A stretch of 12,903 bases of DNA from CAMCQY01 sp044370415 (GCA_044370415.1 JBILVO010000115.1:1-12903), one strand, 5' to 3'. Counted from the stretch's first letter, positions 1 through 9,342 are shown. Program-made: numbers and translations. The notes: generated from the letters alone by a model not told the origin.

Positions 1-339
<339 letters not shown>

Positions 340-443
340 ATTGGCTCGTCATCCCGGCGTTGCCGCCGCGAGTGTCCACCCGCAGCCGCGAACGAATCGC
401 GACGGAAGGTGGTTGATTTGCCGATCCCCGACTGCCATGCCTC

Positions 444-587
444 GAAAGAGGTGGCTGGTCGGGAAATCACTGAAAGAGAATGACCTGTCTTCTTCTTTCT
501 TACCGACGGGGCCCTGGAGCACGATGGCTCCGAAGACATCCCATCGGTGCCGGTCACACGATCGCGTGCCGGCCGAAACCGAAAGAG
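444..587 (-). promoter_or_regulatory. Three CTCTTTC motifs in the rRNA leader (boxA-like)
   Basis: On the rRNA-sense strand the heptamer CTCTTTC occurs three times between the predicted promoter and 16S, at 581-587, 472-478 and 444-450. It shares CTCTTT with the boxA core (TGCTCTTTAACA) that binds NusB/S10 for rRNA antitermination in other bacteria. The copy nearest 16S lies in a small inverted repeat, CCTC-TTTC-GAGG (440-451). The repeats are directly visible. Their antitermination role is inference from position and partial similarity. Confidence 0.4.
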
Positions 588-655
588 ATCAACTGCCGAA
601 TTGTCAATGAACACCCGAGGCCCGGCAGCCTTACGGCCACCGTCCCGGTTCACGA

Positions 656-683
656 ATCTTAGCAGGATCGGGGAGCAGGTCAA
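656..683 (-). promoter_or_regulatory. Predicted sigma70-like promoter for the 16S rRNA gene
   Basis: On the minus strand a -35 box TTGACC (678-683) is separated by 16 bp from a -10 box TAAGAT (656-661). Five of six -35 bases and four of six -10 bases match the consensus. Transcription would begin near 649 and give a leader of about 310 nt before the 16S 5' end. The A/T-tract palindrome at 699-718 lies 15 bp beyond the -35 box, near where UP elements sit, which supports a strong promoter. The prediction is by eye from consensus only. Confidence 0.5.
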
Positions 684-698
684 TCGCCTGCCGCCTCC

Positions 699-718
699 GC
701 GGAAAAAATTTTTTCCGC
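699..718. repeat. Perfect 20-bp palindrome with A6T6 core upstream of the rRNA promoter
   Basis: The sequence GCGGAAAAAATTTTTTCCGC is an exact inverted repeat with no spacer: four G/C pairs flank six A then six T. It is conspicuously A/T-rich within G+C-rich surroundings. It could be an UP-element-like or intrinsically bent site for the adjacent rRNA promoter, or a dimeric-regulator operator. As RNA it could also form a hairpin downstream of htrA, with a stem closing on a small A/U loop, but no T-run follows on the htrA-sense strand, so an intrinsic terminator is less likely. Confidence 0.65.
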
Positions 719-809
719 CGATCTGTTTCGGCCGAAAGCCAGCCCCGTCCGTGAGGAATTTTCGCCCTGCCTGCGCAGCGCCCGAATTCTCCCAGGCGGC
801 TGGAAATAA

Positions 810-1964
810 CTATTTTTCAGCGGCCAGAATGACCGGGAGATCGAGCCTTCTGCCCTCCCGCGTCACGGTCACCAGCACCTGGTCGCCCGGATTTTTCGAC
901 TCGATAGCCGACAGGAAATCGTCTGCAGTCCGTACCGCTTCGCCAGCCACTGCGACGATCACATCCGCTCCTGAACGATCCACCCGCTCAAACTCAGCTA
1001 CGAACGGCCCCTGCCGGCGCCGCTCGCGGATCACGCGGAACCCACGCATGCCGGCCTGCTCCGCCGGCCCATCGGGCGCGACCGCGGCGACGAGCAATCC
1101 GGCGTCCGTCTGATAGACGCGAGCCACGCCGGCGTCGGGACGGACCACCTTGCCGTGCTGGACCAACTGGGGAACGATCCGGGCCAGTGTGCCGACGGGA
1201 ATCGCGAAGCCCACGCCCGAACTCTGGCCTGTGCGGCTCGCGATCGCCGTGTTCATGCCGATGAGCCGGCTGCCGCTGTCGAGCAGCGGCCCCCCAGAAT
1301 TGCCCGGATTGATCGCTGCATCGGTCTGAATGATCGACTTGATCGTCCTGCCCGTGCGGGTCGGCAGCGAGCGGTTGAGGCTGGAAATGATGCCTGTTGT
1401 CAGCGTCCGCTCCAGGCCGAACGGATTGCCGATCGCGAACACCCGCTGCCCGACGTGCAGATTGTTGGAGTTGCCGAAAACGACCGGCTCCAGCAGCGCC
1501 GCCGGGGCCTCGACCTTGAGCACCGCGACATCTGTGGCCGGATCGTAGCCCACGAGTACGCCGGCGTGCGACGAACCGTCGAACAACAGCACCTGGATTT
1601 CCCGTGCCCCCTCGACGACGTGGTAGTTGGTCAGCACGTGCCCCTGCTTGTCGAGCACGATCCCGGAGCCGGCACCCTCGGAAGGCACCTCGATCAGAAA
1701 CAGCCCGCTGCTGACCGAGGCCTTCGTGTTGATGTTCGCCACGCTCCGATTGACGGCGTCGTACACCGCGATGTTGGTCACTTCCTCCGGCGTGAAGGTG
1801 CGGCCCGCCTCGGCAGCGACTGGCACTCGCCCTGCTGCAGCTGGTGGCTGCGCCGCGACGCGGCCCGCGGCAATCGCCACTGCGAGCAGACCGCCGCAGG
1901 CCGCCAGCAGCAGGCATCGATCCGATCCGACGTTCGCCCCGAATCTCGTCCCAGGCCGTGTCAT
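810..1964 (-). CDS. htrA: Deg1/HtrA-type exported serine protease with one PDZ domain
   Basis: This 384-aa trypsin-fold protease belongs to the HtrA/Deg family, which degrades or refolds damaged proteins in the periplasm. Residues 18-38 form a hydrophobic signal sequence ending near AAQ. The catalytic triad is visible: His115 in LTNYHVV, Asp145 in ATDVAVL and Ser223 in NPGNSGGPL. The protease domain spans about 60-268. A single C-terminal PDZ domain spans about 275-380, with AGMRGFR followed by an extended loop before ADVIVAVAG. That layout, with GNPFGLERTLTTG (179-191), is closest to Deg1-like members, not two-PDZ DegP. The ATG at 1964 is preferred because the signal peptide follows directly. 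A GTG at 1973 is an alternative with a closer GAGGAA ribosome binding site. The stop is TAG. It is divergent from the large vWA gene and points toward the 16S promoter. Confidence 0.93.
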   Translation of the reverse strand: MTRPGTRFGANVGSDRCLLLAACGGLLAVAIAAGRVAAQPPAAAGRVPVAAEAGRTFTPEEVTNIAVYDAVNRSVANINTKASVSSGLFLIEVPSEGAGSGIVLDKQGHVLTNYHVVEGAREIQVLLFDGSSHAGVLVGYDPATDVAVLKVEAPAALLEPVVFGNSNNLHVGQRVFAIGNPFGLERTLTTGIISSLNRSLPTRTGRTIKSIIQTDAAINPGNSGGPLLDSGSRLIGMNTAIASRTGQSSGVGFAIPVGTLARIVPQLVQHGKVVRPDAGVARVYQTDAGLLVAAVAPDGPAEQAGMRGFRVIRERRRQGPFVAEFERVDRSGADVIVAVAGEAVRTADDFLSAIESKNPGDQVLVTVTREGRRLDLPVILAAEK

Positions 1965-2078
1965 GGCATGCACCCGGTTCCTCGCCAGCCGGCCGGCACG
2001 ATCGCCGACGGGGACGCCCCGCGACGCCGCGTCGGGCCCACCCTGCGGCGAGCCCGCGGCGGAAGCGGCCAAGGCGAA

Positions 2079-2107
2079 AGTATCGCCGCCCAGGCACGTG
2101 GCTCCAA
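2079..2107 (-). promoter_or_regulatory. Candidate sigma70-like promoter for htrA
   Basis: The minus strand has TTGGAG (2102-2107), 17 bp, then GATACT (2079-2084). This matches three of six -35 and four of six -10 consensus bases with ideal spacing. The leader to the htrA ATG would be about 108 nt. The match is weak and no alternative sigma (sigmaE-type) signature was recognised. Confidence 0.25.
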
Positions 2108-2221
2108 CCCGAAAACGCCGGTGTCCACAAGCGGCGTCGGGCACGGCGAGACCGGCCGTCGAAAGCTGTGGCACGGCCTGAAAACCGCAGCGCAATCGCG
2201 TAATGCACGGGCAGAACGACG

Positions 2222-2250
2222 TTGGCGGCTCGGCGGCGTCCAAATATGCT
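2222..2250 (+). promoter_or_regulatory. Candidate sigma70-like promoter for the vWA mosaic gene
   Basis: TTGGCG (2222-2227) and TATGCT (2245-2250) are separated by 17 bp. Each box matches four of six consensus bases. Transcription would start near 2257, about 48 nt before the ATG at 2305. The local A/T-rich patch CAAATATG stands out from the G+C-rich surroundings, which slightly supports the call. Confidence 0.35.
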
Positions 2251-2304
2251 TTACGGAGGGAGTGGCGATTCCTCGTCACCTCGCCAGCGGAACCCGGAGG
2301 AACT

Positions 2305-5300
2305 ATGTCTACTCGTACCAAGGCGTTCCGGCAGGGCGGCCATGCCCGCGAGAGGCTCCTTCTGGCCGCTGCCGCACTGCTGGCCACGACCCCGCCGCTG
2401 TTCTCCGCCCCCCCCTCGGCCGCGGAGTCGGCGGTCGCCATCTCCTTCGTGGAATCGTTCGTCGCCGAGGAGGAGGAGGGCGGCCCACCGGTGACCGCTG
2501 TGGGTCTGCGGTGGACTCCGCCGCGGGCCCCCGCGGCCGGCGCTCGGGTGGTGGTGCTCGTCGACACCTCGGCCAGCCAGGTGGGTCTCCACAAGCAGCG
2601 CAGCCTCGAGACACTGGCGGGGATGCTCGAAAAGGCCGGCAGCCTCGATCGCTACTGCCCCGCGGCCGCCGACGTAAGCTGCGTGCCCCTCGTCGAAGGC
2701 TTCGCCCCGAACGGGGACAAGCGGATCGTCGCAGCCCTGACCGAACTCGATCGCCGCACCCCGTTGGGCTCCACCGACCTGCTCGAGGCGATCGACGGCG
2801 CCCTGGCCGTCTTCGACGCCGCCGGTCCCGAGCCGAAGGCGAGCAACGCGATCGTCTACATCGGTGATGGCCCCGGCATCACCGGCGTCGATGCCGATGC
2901 ATTCAGGCAGGTGGTCGAGACGCTCGCGTCGAGGCAGATCTCGTTCTCGTGCGTCGGCATCGGCCCCCAGCTCAACTGGCCATGCCTGGCCGCGCTGGCG
3001 AGCGATACGGGAGGCGTCTTCGTGGTTCCCGACGACATCGTCGCCCCCCGGGATGCAGGAGCCCGGATGGCGGCGGTCGTGTCGGCGCCGATCGGCTGGC
3101 CGACGCAGGTCTCGGTGACCAGCGGCGCGCAGGCCGCCCGGCTGCGGCTGCTGCCTGCCCGACTGCCGCCGCTCCGTGGCGACAGGGATTCCGTGTTTCT
3201 CGTCGAGGGCGACGTCAAGGGGGCGGAAGTCGACTTCGTGCTCGCACCGTCCGGCCTCGCCGGCGCGACGCCGGTCACGATCGCCGTGCCGGACGCTGCT
3301 CCTCACCAGGAAAACGCCTACCTGGCCGAACTGGCCCGCAACGCCCGCGCCACGGATGGTTTCTTTTTGCCGCTCGTGGGCCGTGAAGGCCTCGATCTCG
3401 CCCGCTCGACCATTCGCGGCGAGGCGGCCACCCTCGCCATCCTGTCGCGGCAGGCAGCGGCTGCGGGCGCCGACGCCGCCGCCCTGCGGCTGGCGCAGGC
3501 ATCGCTGCGGCGTGACCCCGACAATCCCGAAGCCGCCGTCATCCGCGAGGCCGTGCGTCGGCAGTCATCCACGGTGGACGACCTGCCTGTGCCGGCGATC
3601 GATCCGCTCGCCGTACCCGCGCCCACGGACGACTCCCTGGCCGAAGAGACTCGCATGCGCCGGCTGCGTTCCCAGCGGCTGGAACAGGAGATCGCAGTCC
3701 GGCTCCGGAATGCGCGGCACCTGATGATGGCCGATCCCGACCGCGCGCGGTCCGACCTCAAGGAGATGCAGGCCGAAGTGAAGGCGTCGGACGACCTCGA
3801 GCCGGCGCTGCGGGAACGGCTCGTGCGGCAGATCGAGATGAGCCTCCGGGAGTCGGTCGTGCGGTCCCGGGAGAAGCTCGAATGCGACCTGGCGGCCGAA
3901 CGCCGGGCGGCCATCGGCCGCGAACGGCAGCGGCTCGACGGCGAACTACGGCAGCGGGAGGAACGGTTCAAGCAGCTCACGGAGCGGTACACCGCCCTGC
4001 TCACGAAGGGGATCGAGCAGCGGTACCAGCGGCCCTTGGAACAGCGTTCCACCGACCCGCTGCAGCTGGCCTACGACCCGGAGGGAACCTACGACGAATT
4101 CATCACCGCGGAACGCGAGGTGGCCGACGAGATGGCCGTCGAGGCGTCCAACATCTACGGCAACTACCCGATGCCGATGACCGCCCGGGAAATCGCCCGG
4201 ACAGCCCCGATCGTGGCCCGGATCCTGCACTACGACTCGCAGAACATGCGGTTCCGTCGCGAGACGCAGCGGAATTTCATGGATGCGCTCCATCTGGTCG
4301 ACATCGCCTCGATCCCGTTCGTCGACGAGCCGCCCATGCACTACCCGACGGCGGAGCGTTGGAAGGAGCTCACAGAGCTTCGCAAGCAGTACAAGTCGGT
4401 CGACCTGTCACGGCCCGGATCACCCGAGAGAAAGATCTACGACGCGCTCGACAAGACTGTCGACGTGCTCGAATTCACGGACACACCGCTCCGCGACGTC
4501 ATCAGCCAGCTCAGGGATAAGTTCGACATCACCATCGTGCCGGACTTGAAGGCGTTGGATGACGCCACGATCGATCTCAACGAGAGCCTCGTGACCCAGA
4601 AAGTCGCGGGCATCTCCCTCCGTTCCGCCCTGAAGCTGATCCTCTCCAGCATCAATCCCCAGCCAAGCGACCCGTTGACCTACATGGTCAAGGATGAGGT
4701 GCTCAAGATCACCACCCAGACCGTGGCCGAGAGCACGCTCATCACGAAGGTCTACCCCGTGGGCGACCTCGTCATCAGCACGTCTGCGGGTGTCGCGGAT
4801 CCGTTCATCGACACCGCCGGTCGCACCAACAACGCCGGCCGCGCTTCCGCGGGCGCCGCGGGCGGGGGAGGCATGGGCATGGGCATGGGGGCAGGCGGCC
4901 TCGGCGGCGCCGGTGGTGGCGGCATGTTCCAGATCGCCGACGCCCGCGAACGCGTGGCCGACACGAAGAAACCACAGCGTCCAACGGCCGCCCCCGCGAC
5001 CGGCACCACCGCCGGCCGCTCTGGCGAGAAGCCGGAGGCCTCGCGGCCTGCAGCCCGGCAGAAGCCTCTCACCGAGTCAGCGGACGGGGCCGACGTCGGG
5101 CTGCCCGACTCGATCCTTGAGGCAACAGACATGCGGGCCGCGATCGGGGCCTTCCTGGAACCGGGCCGTGATCCGGGCGTGGCGCCGCAGCCGGCGGCTT
5201 CTGCGACAGAGTCTTCGTCCGCCCGCCCCGGCTCGAACGGCGGGCAGGCTGGTTCGACGCCGCGGACCGACGATCGCACCCGGGCGATCCGCATGGCCCG

Positions 5301-6987
5301 GATTCAGATGACGGCTGCCGAATTGGGCCGCCAGGGCCGGTTCGACAAGGCGGCCGAACTGCTGTCGGCCACGATCGCCTGCGGGCATGCCGAGCCCTGG
5401 ATGTACGAGGCCCTGGCCATTGCCCTCGAGGCCGCCGGGCGGCCGCGTGAGGACGTCGAGCGGGCACTCCTCTCCGCCGCCGACTTCGCGTCCTCTCCCG
5501 CCGATCTGTTGACGCTCGCCAACTACCTGGCCCGGTTTGGGTCCGCGCAGCGGGCGATCCGCGTGTGCAGGCAGGTGGCACGGATCGATCCGGACAGCCG
5601 CGAGGCGCACGCCCTCGCCGTGACGCTCGCCGCACGGTCCGACGATGTCGAGACGCTCCGCTGGGCATGCCCGGGCGTCCTGTCGAACGAGTGGCCGGCC
5701 GACCAGCAGGAGATCTTCACCAGGGCCGCACGGCTCTCCAGGACGGTGATCGACCGCCTGGAGAAGGAAGGAAAGGGCGCGGACGCCAAGGCGTTCAAGG
5801 CCGCCGTCGACGCCGCGCTCGTTCGTGACATCGAACTCGAGGTCTCGTGGAACGGCGATGCCGACGTCGACCTGCTCGTCGAGGAGCCACCCGGGACGGT
5901 CTGCTCGCTGTCGGCCCCGCGGTCCGAGTCGGGCGGCATGCTGCTGGCCGACTCCGAAGCGGCCTCGGACCGCGACAACGCGACGCACCGCGAGCGCTAC
6001 GTCGCCACCGAGGCATTTCCGGGCACCTACCGCTTCGTCATCCGCCGCGTTATGGGCAAAGTGGCCGCCGACACGGTGACCGCCACCGTGATCCTGTGCC
6101 GTGGCACCGACCATGAACAGCGACTGCGGCGGCAGCTGCCTGTCGGCGCTGACGACACTCTCGTCACGATGGAGGTGCCCTTCGGCCGCCGGACGGAGCC
6201 GCTCTTCGACGCCCAGGTCAGGCACGACGCCGTGGCTCAACGGCAGATCGGCGCAGCCGTTCTCGCCCAGCAACTCAACGCGCTCGTCGATCCGGACGCC
6301 GCCGCCTCGCTGTCCGACAGCCGGGCAGCGCCCCGGGCGAGCAGCAAACCCGGCGCGCCGTTCTTCCGCGGCGGCAGGGTCGGCTACCAGCCCGTCATCG
6401 ACACGCTCAACATCGGCGCCACCATGACGGTCCGTGCGGTCGTCTCCGCCGATCGGCGGTACGTGCGGATTTCCGTCAGCCCGATCTTCAACGACATCGG
6501 CCAGGTGACGCAGTTCAACTTCGCCGGCGGCGGCGCGCAGGGCACCGGCGGCGGTGGCCAGGGTGGTGGCGGTGGTGGTGCCGGCGGCGCCGGTGGCGGT
6601 GCAGGTGGCGGTCAAGCCGCCGGGGGTGGCGCCGGTGGCGCCCAAGGCGGTGGAGCTGGCGGCGCGGGTGGTGCTGGCGGCGGCGCAGGTGGCGCCGGCG
6701 GCGCGGGCGGTGGTGCTGCCGGTGGCGGTGCTGCAGGCGGTTGCTGGGTCGCCCGTGCGGTGTACGGCCCGGACAATCCGCGCTGGCTGCTTTTCAGACA
6801 CTGGCTTTTCACTCGATCCCCCGTGTGGATCAAGGATGTCTACCTTGCCCACGGCGAGGCATTCGCCGGCTGGCTCCAGGACAAGCCCGCGTGCAAGGCC
6901 GGCATCCGGTTGCTGATGGACGCCGTCATCGCGTCGCAGCCCACCGGCGCCTTCCCGGCCGAACTGGAAGCCGAACTGCACTACTGA
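2305..6987 (+). CDS. Giant exported mosaic protein: vWA, coiled coil, STN-like, TPR, DUF2135-like, secretin-like and CFI-box-like tail
   Basis: This 1560-aa protein begins at an ATG with a strong GGAGG ribosome binding site (2296-2300) and a signal peptide (about 1-40). In order: a vWA domain (about 78-255) with MIDAS residues D87-x-S89-x-S91, a likely T157 and D188; charged coiled coils (about 443-472 and 512-566); an STN/secretin-N-like domain (about 710-825; TPLRDVISQL, YPVGDLVI); a Gly/Met-rich linker (about 850-873); TPR-like helices (about 996-1135); a beta-sandwich resembling DUF2135/YfaP (about 1173-1292; DADVDLLVEEPPG); a segment like the start of a secretin core (about 1358-1410; VGYQP, AVVSADRRYVRI); a Gly/Ala-rich stretch (1408-1479); and an 81-aa tail starting at C1480 (CWVARAVYG) that resembles the CFI-box C-terminus. 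The vWA predicts Mg-dependent ligand binding. The rest suggests an envelope scaffold or adhesion complex. The full beta-barrel of a secretin is missing, so a secretion pore is unlikely. Domain names are from pattern recognition; the function is unknown. Confidence 0.85.
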   Translation: MSTRTKAFRQGGHARERLLLAAAALLATTPPLFSAPPSAAESAVAISFVESFVAEEEEGGPPVTAVGLRWTPPRAPAAGARVVVLVDTSASQVGLHKQRSLETLAGMLEKAGSLDRYCPAAADVSCVPLVEGFAPNGDKRIVAALTELDRRTPLGSTDLLEAIDGALAVFDAAGPEPKASNAIVYIGDGPGITGVDADAFRQVVETLASRQISFSCVGIGPQLNWPCLAALASDTGGVFVVPDDIVAPRDAGARMAAVVSAPIGWPTQVSVTSGAQAARLRLLPARLPPLRGDRDSVFLVEGDVKGAEVDFVLAPSGLAGATPVTIAVPDAAPHQENAYLAELARNARATDGFFLPLVGREGLDLARSTIRGEAATLAILSRQAAAAGADAAALRLAQASLRRDPDNPEAAVIREAVRRQSSTVDDLPVPAIDPLAVPAPTDDSLAEETRMRRLRSQRLEQEIAVRLRNARHLMMADPDRARSDLKEMQAEVKASDDLEPALRERLVRQIEMSLRESVVRSREKLECDLAAERRAAIGRERQRLDGELRQREERFKQLTERYTALLTKGIEQRYQRPLEQRSTDPLQLAYDPEGTYDEFITAEREVADEMAVEASNIYGNYPMPMTAREIARTAPIVARILHYDSQNMRFRRETQRNFMDALHLVDIASIPFVDEPPMHYPTAERWKELTELRKQYKSVDLSRPGSPERKIYDALDKTVDVLEFTDTPLRDVISQLRDKFDITIVPDLKALDDATIDLNESLVTQKVAGISLRSALKLILSSINPQPSDPLTYMVKDEVLKITTQTVAESTLITKVYPVGDLVISTSAGVADPFIDTAGRTNNAGRASAGAAGGGGMGMGMGAGGLGGAGGGGMFQIADARERVADTKKPQRPTAAPATGTTAGRSGEKPEASRPAARQKPLTESADGADVGLPDSILEATDMRAAIGAFLEPGRDPGVAPQPAASATESSSARPGSNGGQAGSTPRTDDRTRAIRMARIQMTAAELGRQGRFDKAAELLSATIACGHAEPWMYEALAIALEAAGRPREDVERALLSAADFASSPADLLTLANYLARFGSAQRAIRVCRQVARIDPDSREAHALAVTLAARSDDVETLRWACPGVLSNEWPADQQEIFTRAARLSRTVIDRLEKEGKGADAKAFKAAVDAALVRDIELEVSWNGDADVDLLVEEPPGTVCSLSAPRSESGGMLLADSEAASDRDNATHRERYVATEAFPGTYRFVIRRVMGKVAADTVTATVILCRGTDHEQRLRRQLPVGADDTLVTMEVPFGRRTEPLFDAQVRHDAVAQRQIGAAVLAQQLNALVDPDAAASLSDSRAAPRASSKPGAPFFRGGRVGYQPVIDTLNIGATMTVRAVVSADRRYVRISVSPIFNDIGQVTQFNFAGGGAQGTGGGGQGGGGGGAGGAGGGAGGGQAAGGGAGGAQGGGAGGAGGAGGGAGGAGGAGGGAAGGGAAGGCWVARAVYGPDNPRWLLFRHWLFTRSPVWIKDVYLAHGEAFAGWLQDKPACKAGIRLLMDAVIASQPTGAFPAELEAELHY
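6526..6741 (+). repeat. Gly/Ala-rich low-complexity coding repeat
   Basis: About 72 codons encode almost only glycine and alanine, with a few Gln and one Thr, in irregular GGC/GGT/GCC units. The stretch joins the secretin-like segment of the large protein to its cysteine-led C-terminal tail and probably acts as a flexible linker. The frame stays open through it. Slippage or misassembly could change its length. A shorter related stretch lies at about 4852-4923 in the same gene. Confidence 0.85.
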
Positions 6988-7164
6988 AAACCACGGCTCC
7001 GGTGATCCGCGGCCTCGGCTGGGGCGCAGGGCAACAGCTGACGGGATGGCTGCCGCCCGTCGGCGAACCGCTTCGCACCGCCGCCGAGCCGCGACGCCGC
7101 GGGCGTGCTCGCTGAGCGTCCATCATTTCGAGAGCGATTCCGTGTCACCGCGAGGTCTGGTGCC

Positions 7165-7908
7165 TTGAACGTCGGAGTCATCCTCGTCGCGGCCGGGAAG
7201 AGCAGCCGCTTCGCGGACGCCAACTACAAGAAGCCGTTCGCCCCGCTGGCGGGCCGGCCGGTGTGGCTGCATGCCGCCGAGAAGTTCACCGACCGCGACG
7301 ACGTGAAGAAGGTCGTCGTCGTGATCGCCCCCGAGGATCGCGAGGCGTTCGTCGAGAAGTTCGGCGCCAGCCTCGCTTTCATGGGGATCACGCTGGCCGA
7401 AGGGGGCGCCCACCGCGCCGAGTCGGTCCGCCGCGGCCTCGAGAAGCTCTCCCCGGACGTCGATCTCGTGGCGATCCACGACGCGGCCCGGCCCTGCATC
7501 GCCTCGGTCTGGATCGACCGCGTCTTCGAGGCCGGTGCCCGCACCGGCGCCGCGATCCTCGCCATTCCCGTCGTCGGCACGCTCAAGCGGGTCGGCGCCG
7601 ACGCGCTGATCACGGAGACGGTCGACCGCACCGGCCTCTGGGAGGCGCAGACGCCGCAGGTCTTTTCCCGCGACGTGCTCACCAGGGCGTTCGCGGCGGC
7701 GATCGCGGCGGGCAGCCAGCCCACCGACGAAGCCCAGCTGGTCGAGGCGATCGGCCAGCGGGTGACGGTCGTGCCCGGCTCGCCATTGAATCTCAAGATC
7801 ACGTCGCGGGAGGACCTGCGGCTCGCCGAACTCGCCCTCAAGGCCCTGCCCGCCGCCAGGCTGGCCGGCCCCGCGCATCCCTTCGCCGACGACGGCATGT
7901 GGAGATGA
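7165..7908 (+). CDS. ispD: 2-C-methyl-D-erythritol 4-phosphate cytidylyltransferase
   Basis: This enzyme transfers CMP from CTP to methylerythritol phosphate, the third step of the MEP isoprenoid pathway, in the cytoplasm. The 247-aa protein has the family motifs: the CTP loop AAGKSSRF (9-16, Arg15), Lys23 in NYKKPF, HDAARP (105-110, Asp106 and Arg109), WEAQTPQVF with Thr163, TDEAQLVE, and LKITSREDL with Lys211. The catalytic positions nearly match E. coli numbering when the TTG at 7165 is the start, and a GAGG (7152-7155) lies 9 bp upstream. An in-frame GTG at 7105 would add 20 unsupported residues. The gene is 177 bp after the mosaic gene and 40 bp before tyrS, so it is probably co-transcribed with tyrS. 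No ispF follows, unlike the ispDF pair in many bacteria. Confidence 0.94.
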   Translation: MNVGVILVAAGKSSRFADANYKKPFAPLAGRPVWLHAAEKFTDRDDVKKVVVVIAPEDREAFVEKFGASLAFMGITLAEGGAHRAESVRRGLEKLSPDVDLVAIHDAARPCIASVWIDRVFEAGARTGAAILAIPVVGTLKRVGADALITETVDRTGLWEAQTPQVFSRDVLTRAFAAAIAAGSQPTDEAQLVEAIGQRVTVVPGSPLNLKITSREDLRLAELALKALPAARLAGPAHPFADDGMWR

Positions 7909-7948
7909 ACGGCCGGTCCGCACGGCTCTTTTCCGGATTGGCTCCACC

Positions 7949-9238
<1,290 letters not shown>

Positions 9239-9342
9239 ACCGGACCAGCGCGTGCACGACGCGTCGAAGCCGCCGCCGCCGACAACGGGTTCGCGGCCGC
9301 CCCTGCCCTGTTGGACGCCTCCCGCGCGACGGGAAACCCCGC

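Larger units (their letters stand above)
340..809 (-). other. Non-coding rRNA upstream region: promoter, leader and htrA 3' flank
   Basis: These 470 bp between the 16S 5' end and the htrA stop codon hold no convincing gene. Read toward 16S, the order is: about 90 bp flanking the htrA stop, a perfect 20-bp palindrome (699-718), a sigma70-like promoter (656-683), then a leader of about 310 nt. Within the leader are three CTCTTTC motifs, a hairpin with 5-bp arms (516-520 pairing with 527-531), and a purine-rich stretch on the transcribed-sense strand (about 483-500). No tRNA-like fold was seen. The short open frames on both strands have no ribosome binding site or recognisable protein. I saw no clear intrinsic terminator for htrA, so read-through from htrA into the rRNA promoter region is possible. 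Confidence 0.7.
1965..2304. other. 340-bp divergent intergenic region between htrA and the vWA mosaic gene
   Basis: No gene is supported here. The htrA reading frame stays open upstream of 1964 on the minus strand and the vWA frame stays open upstream of 2305 on the plus strand. Neither extension resembles a protein domain, and both would place sequence ahead of clear signal peptides. The spacer contains one candidate promoter for each flanking gene, listed separately. Nothing else structured was noticed. Confidence 0.6.

Noticed and set aside
579..607. Second rRNA promoter with a perfect TTGACA at 602-607 (minus strand)
   Set aside because: At 16-18 bp spacing the -10 position reads TTTCGG or similar, which does not resemble TATAAT. 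It was kept only as a possibility, not as a feature.
1155..2867. Long plus-strand open frame opposite htrA
   Set aside because: The HtrA catalytic triad and signal peptide on the minus strand are decisive. The plus-strand frame is Arg/Gly/Pro-rich without a domain and runs into the vWA gene in another frame.
6526..6741. Possible CRISPR or tandem DNA repeat array
   Set aside because: The repeat units are irregular GGC/GGT/GCC codons within an intact open frame, with no fixed repeat-spacer pattern. It is Gly/Ala coding sequence.
5077..6981. Long open frame on the minus strand antisense to the large mosaic gene
   Set aside because: It has no recognisable domain, is a low-complexity Ala/Thr/Gly translation opposite the Gly-rich coding, and overlaps a well-supported gene. 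Long antisense frames are expected at this G+C content.
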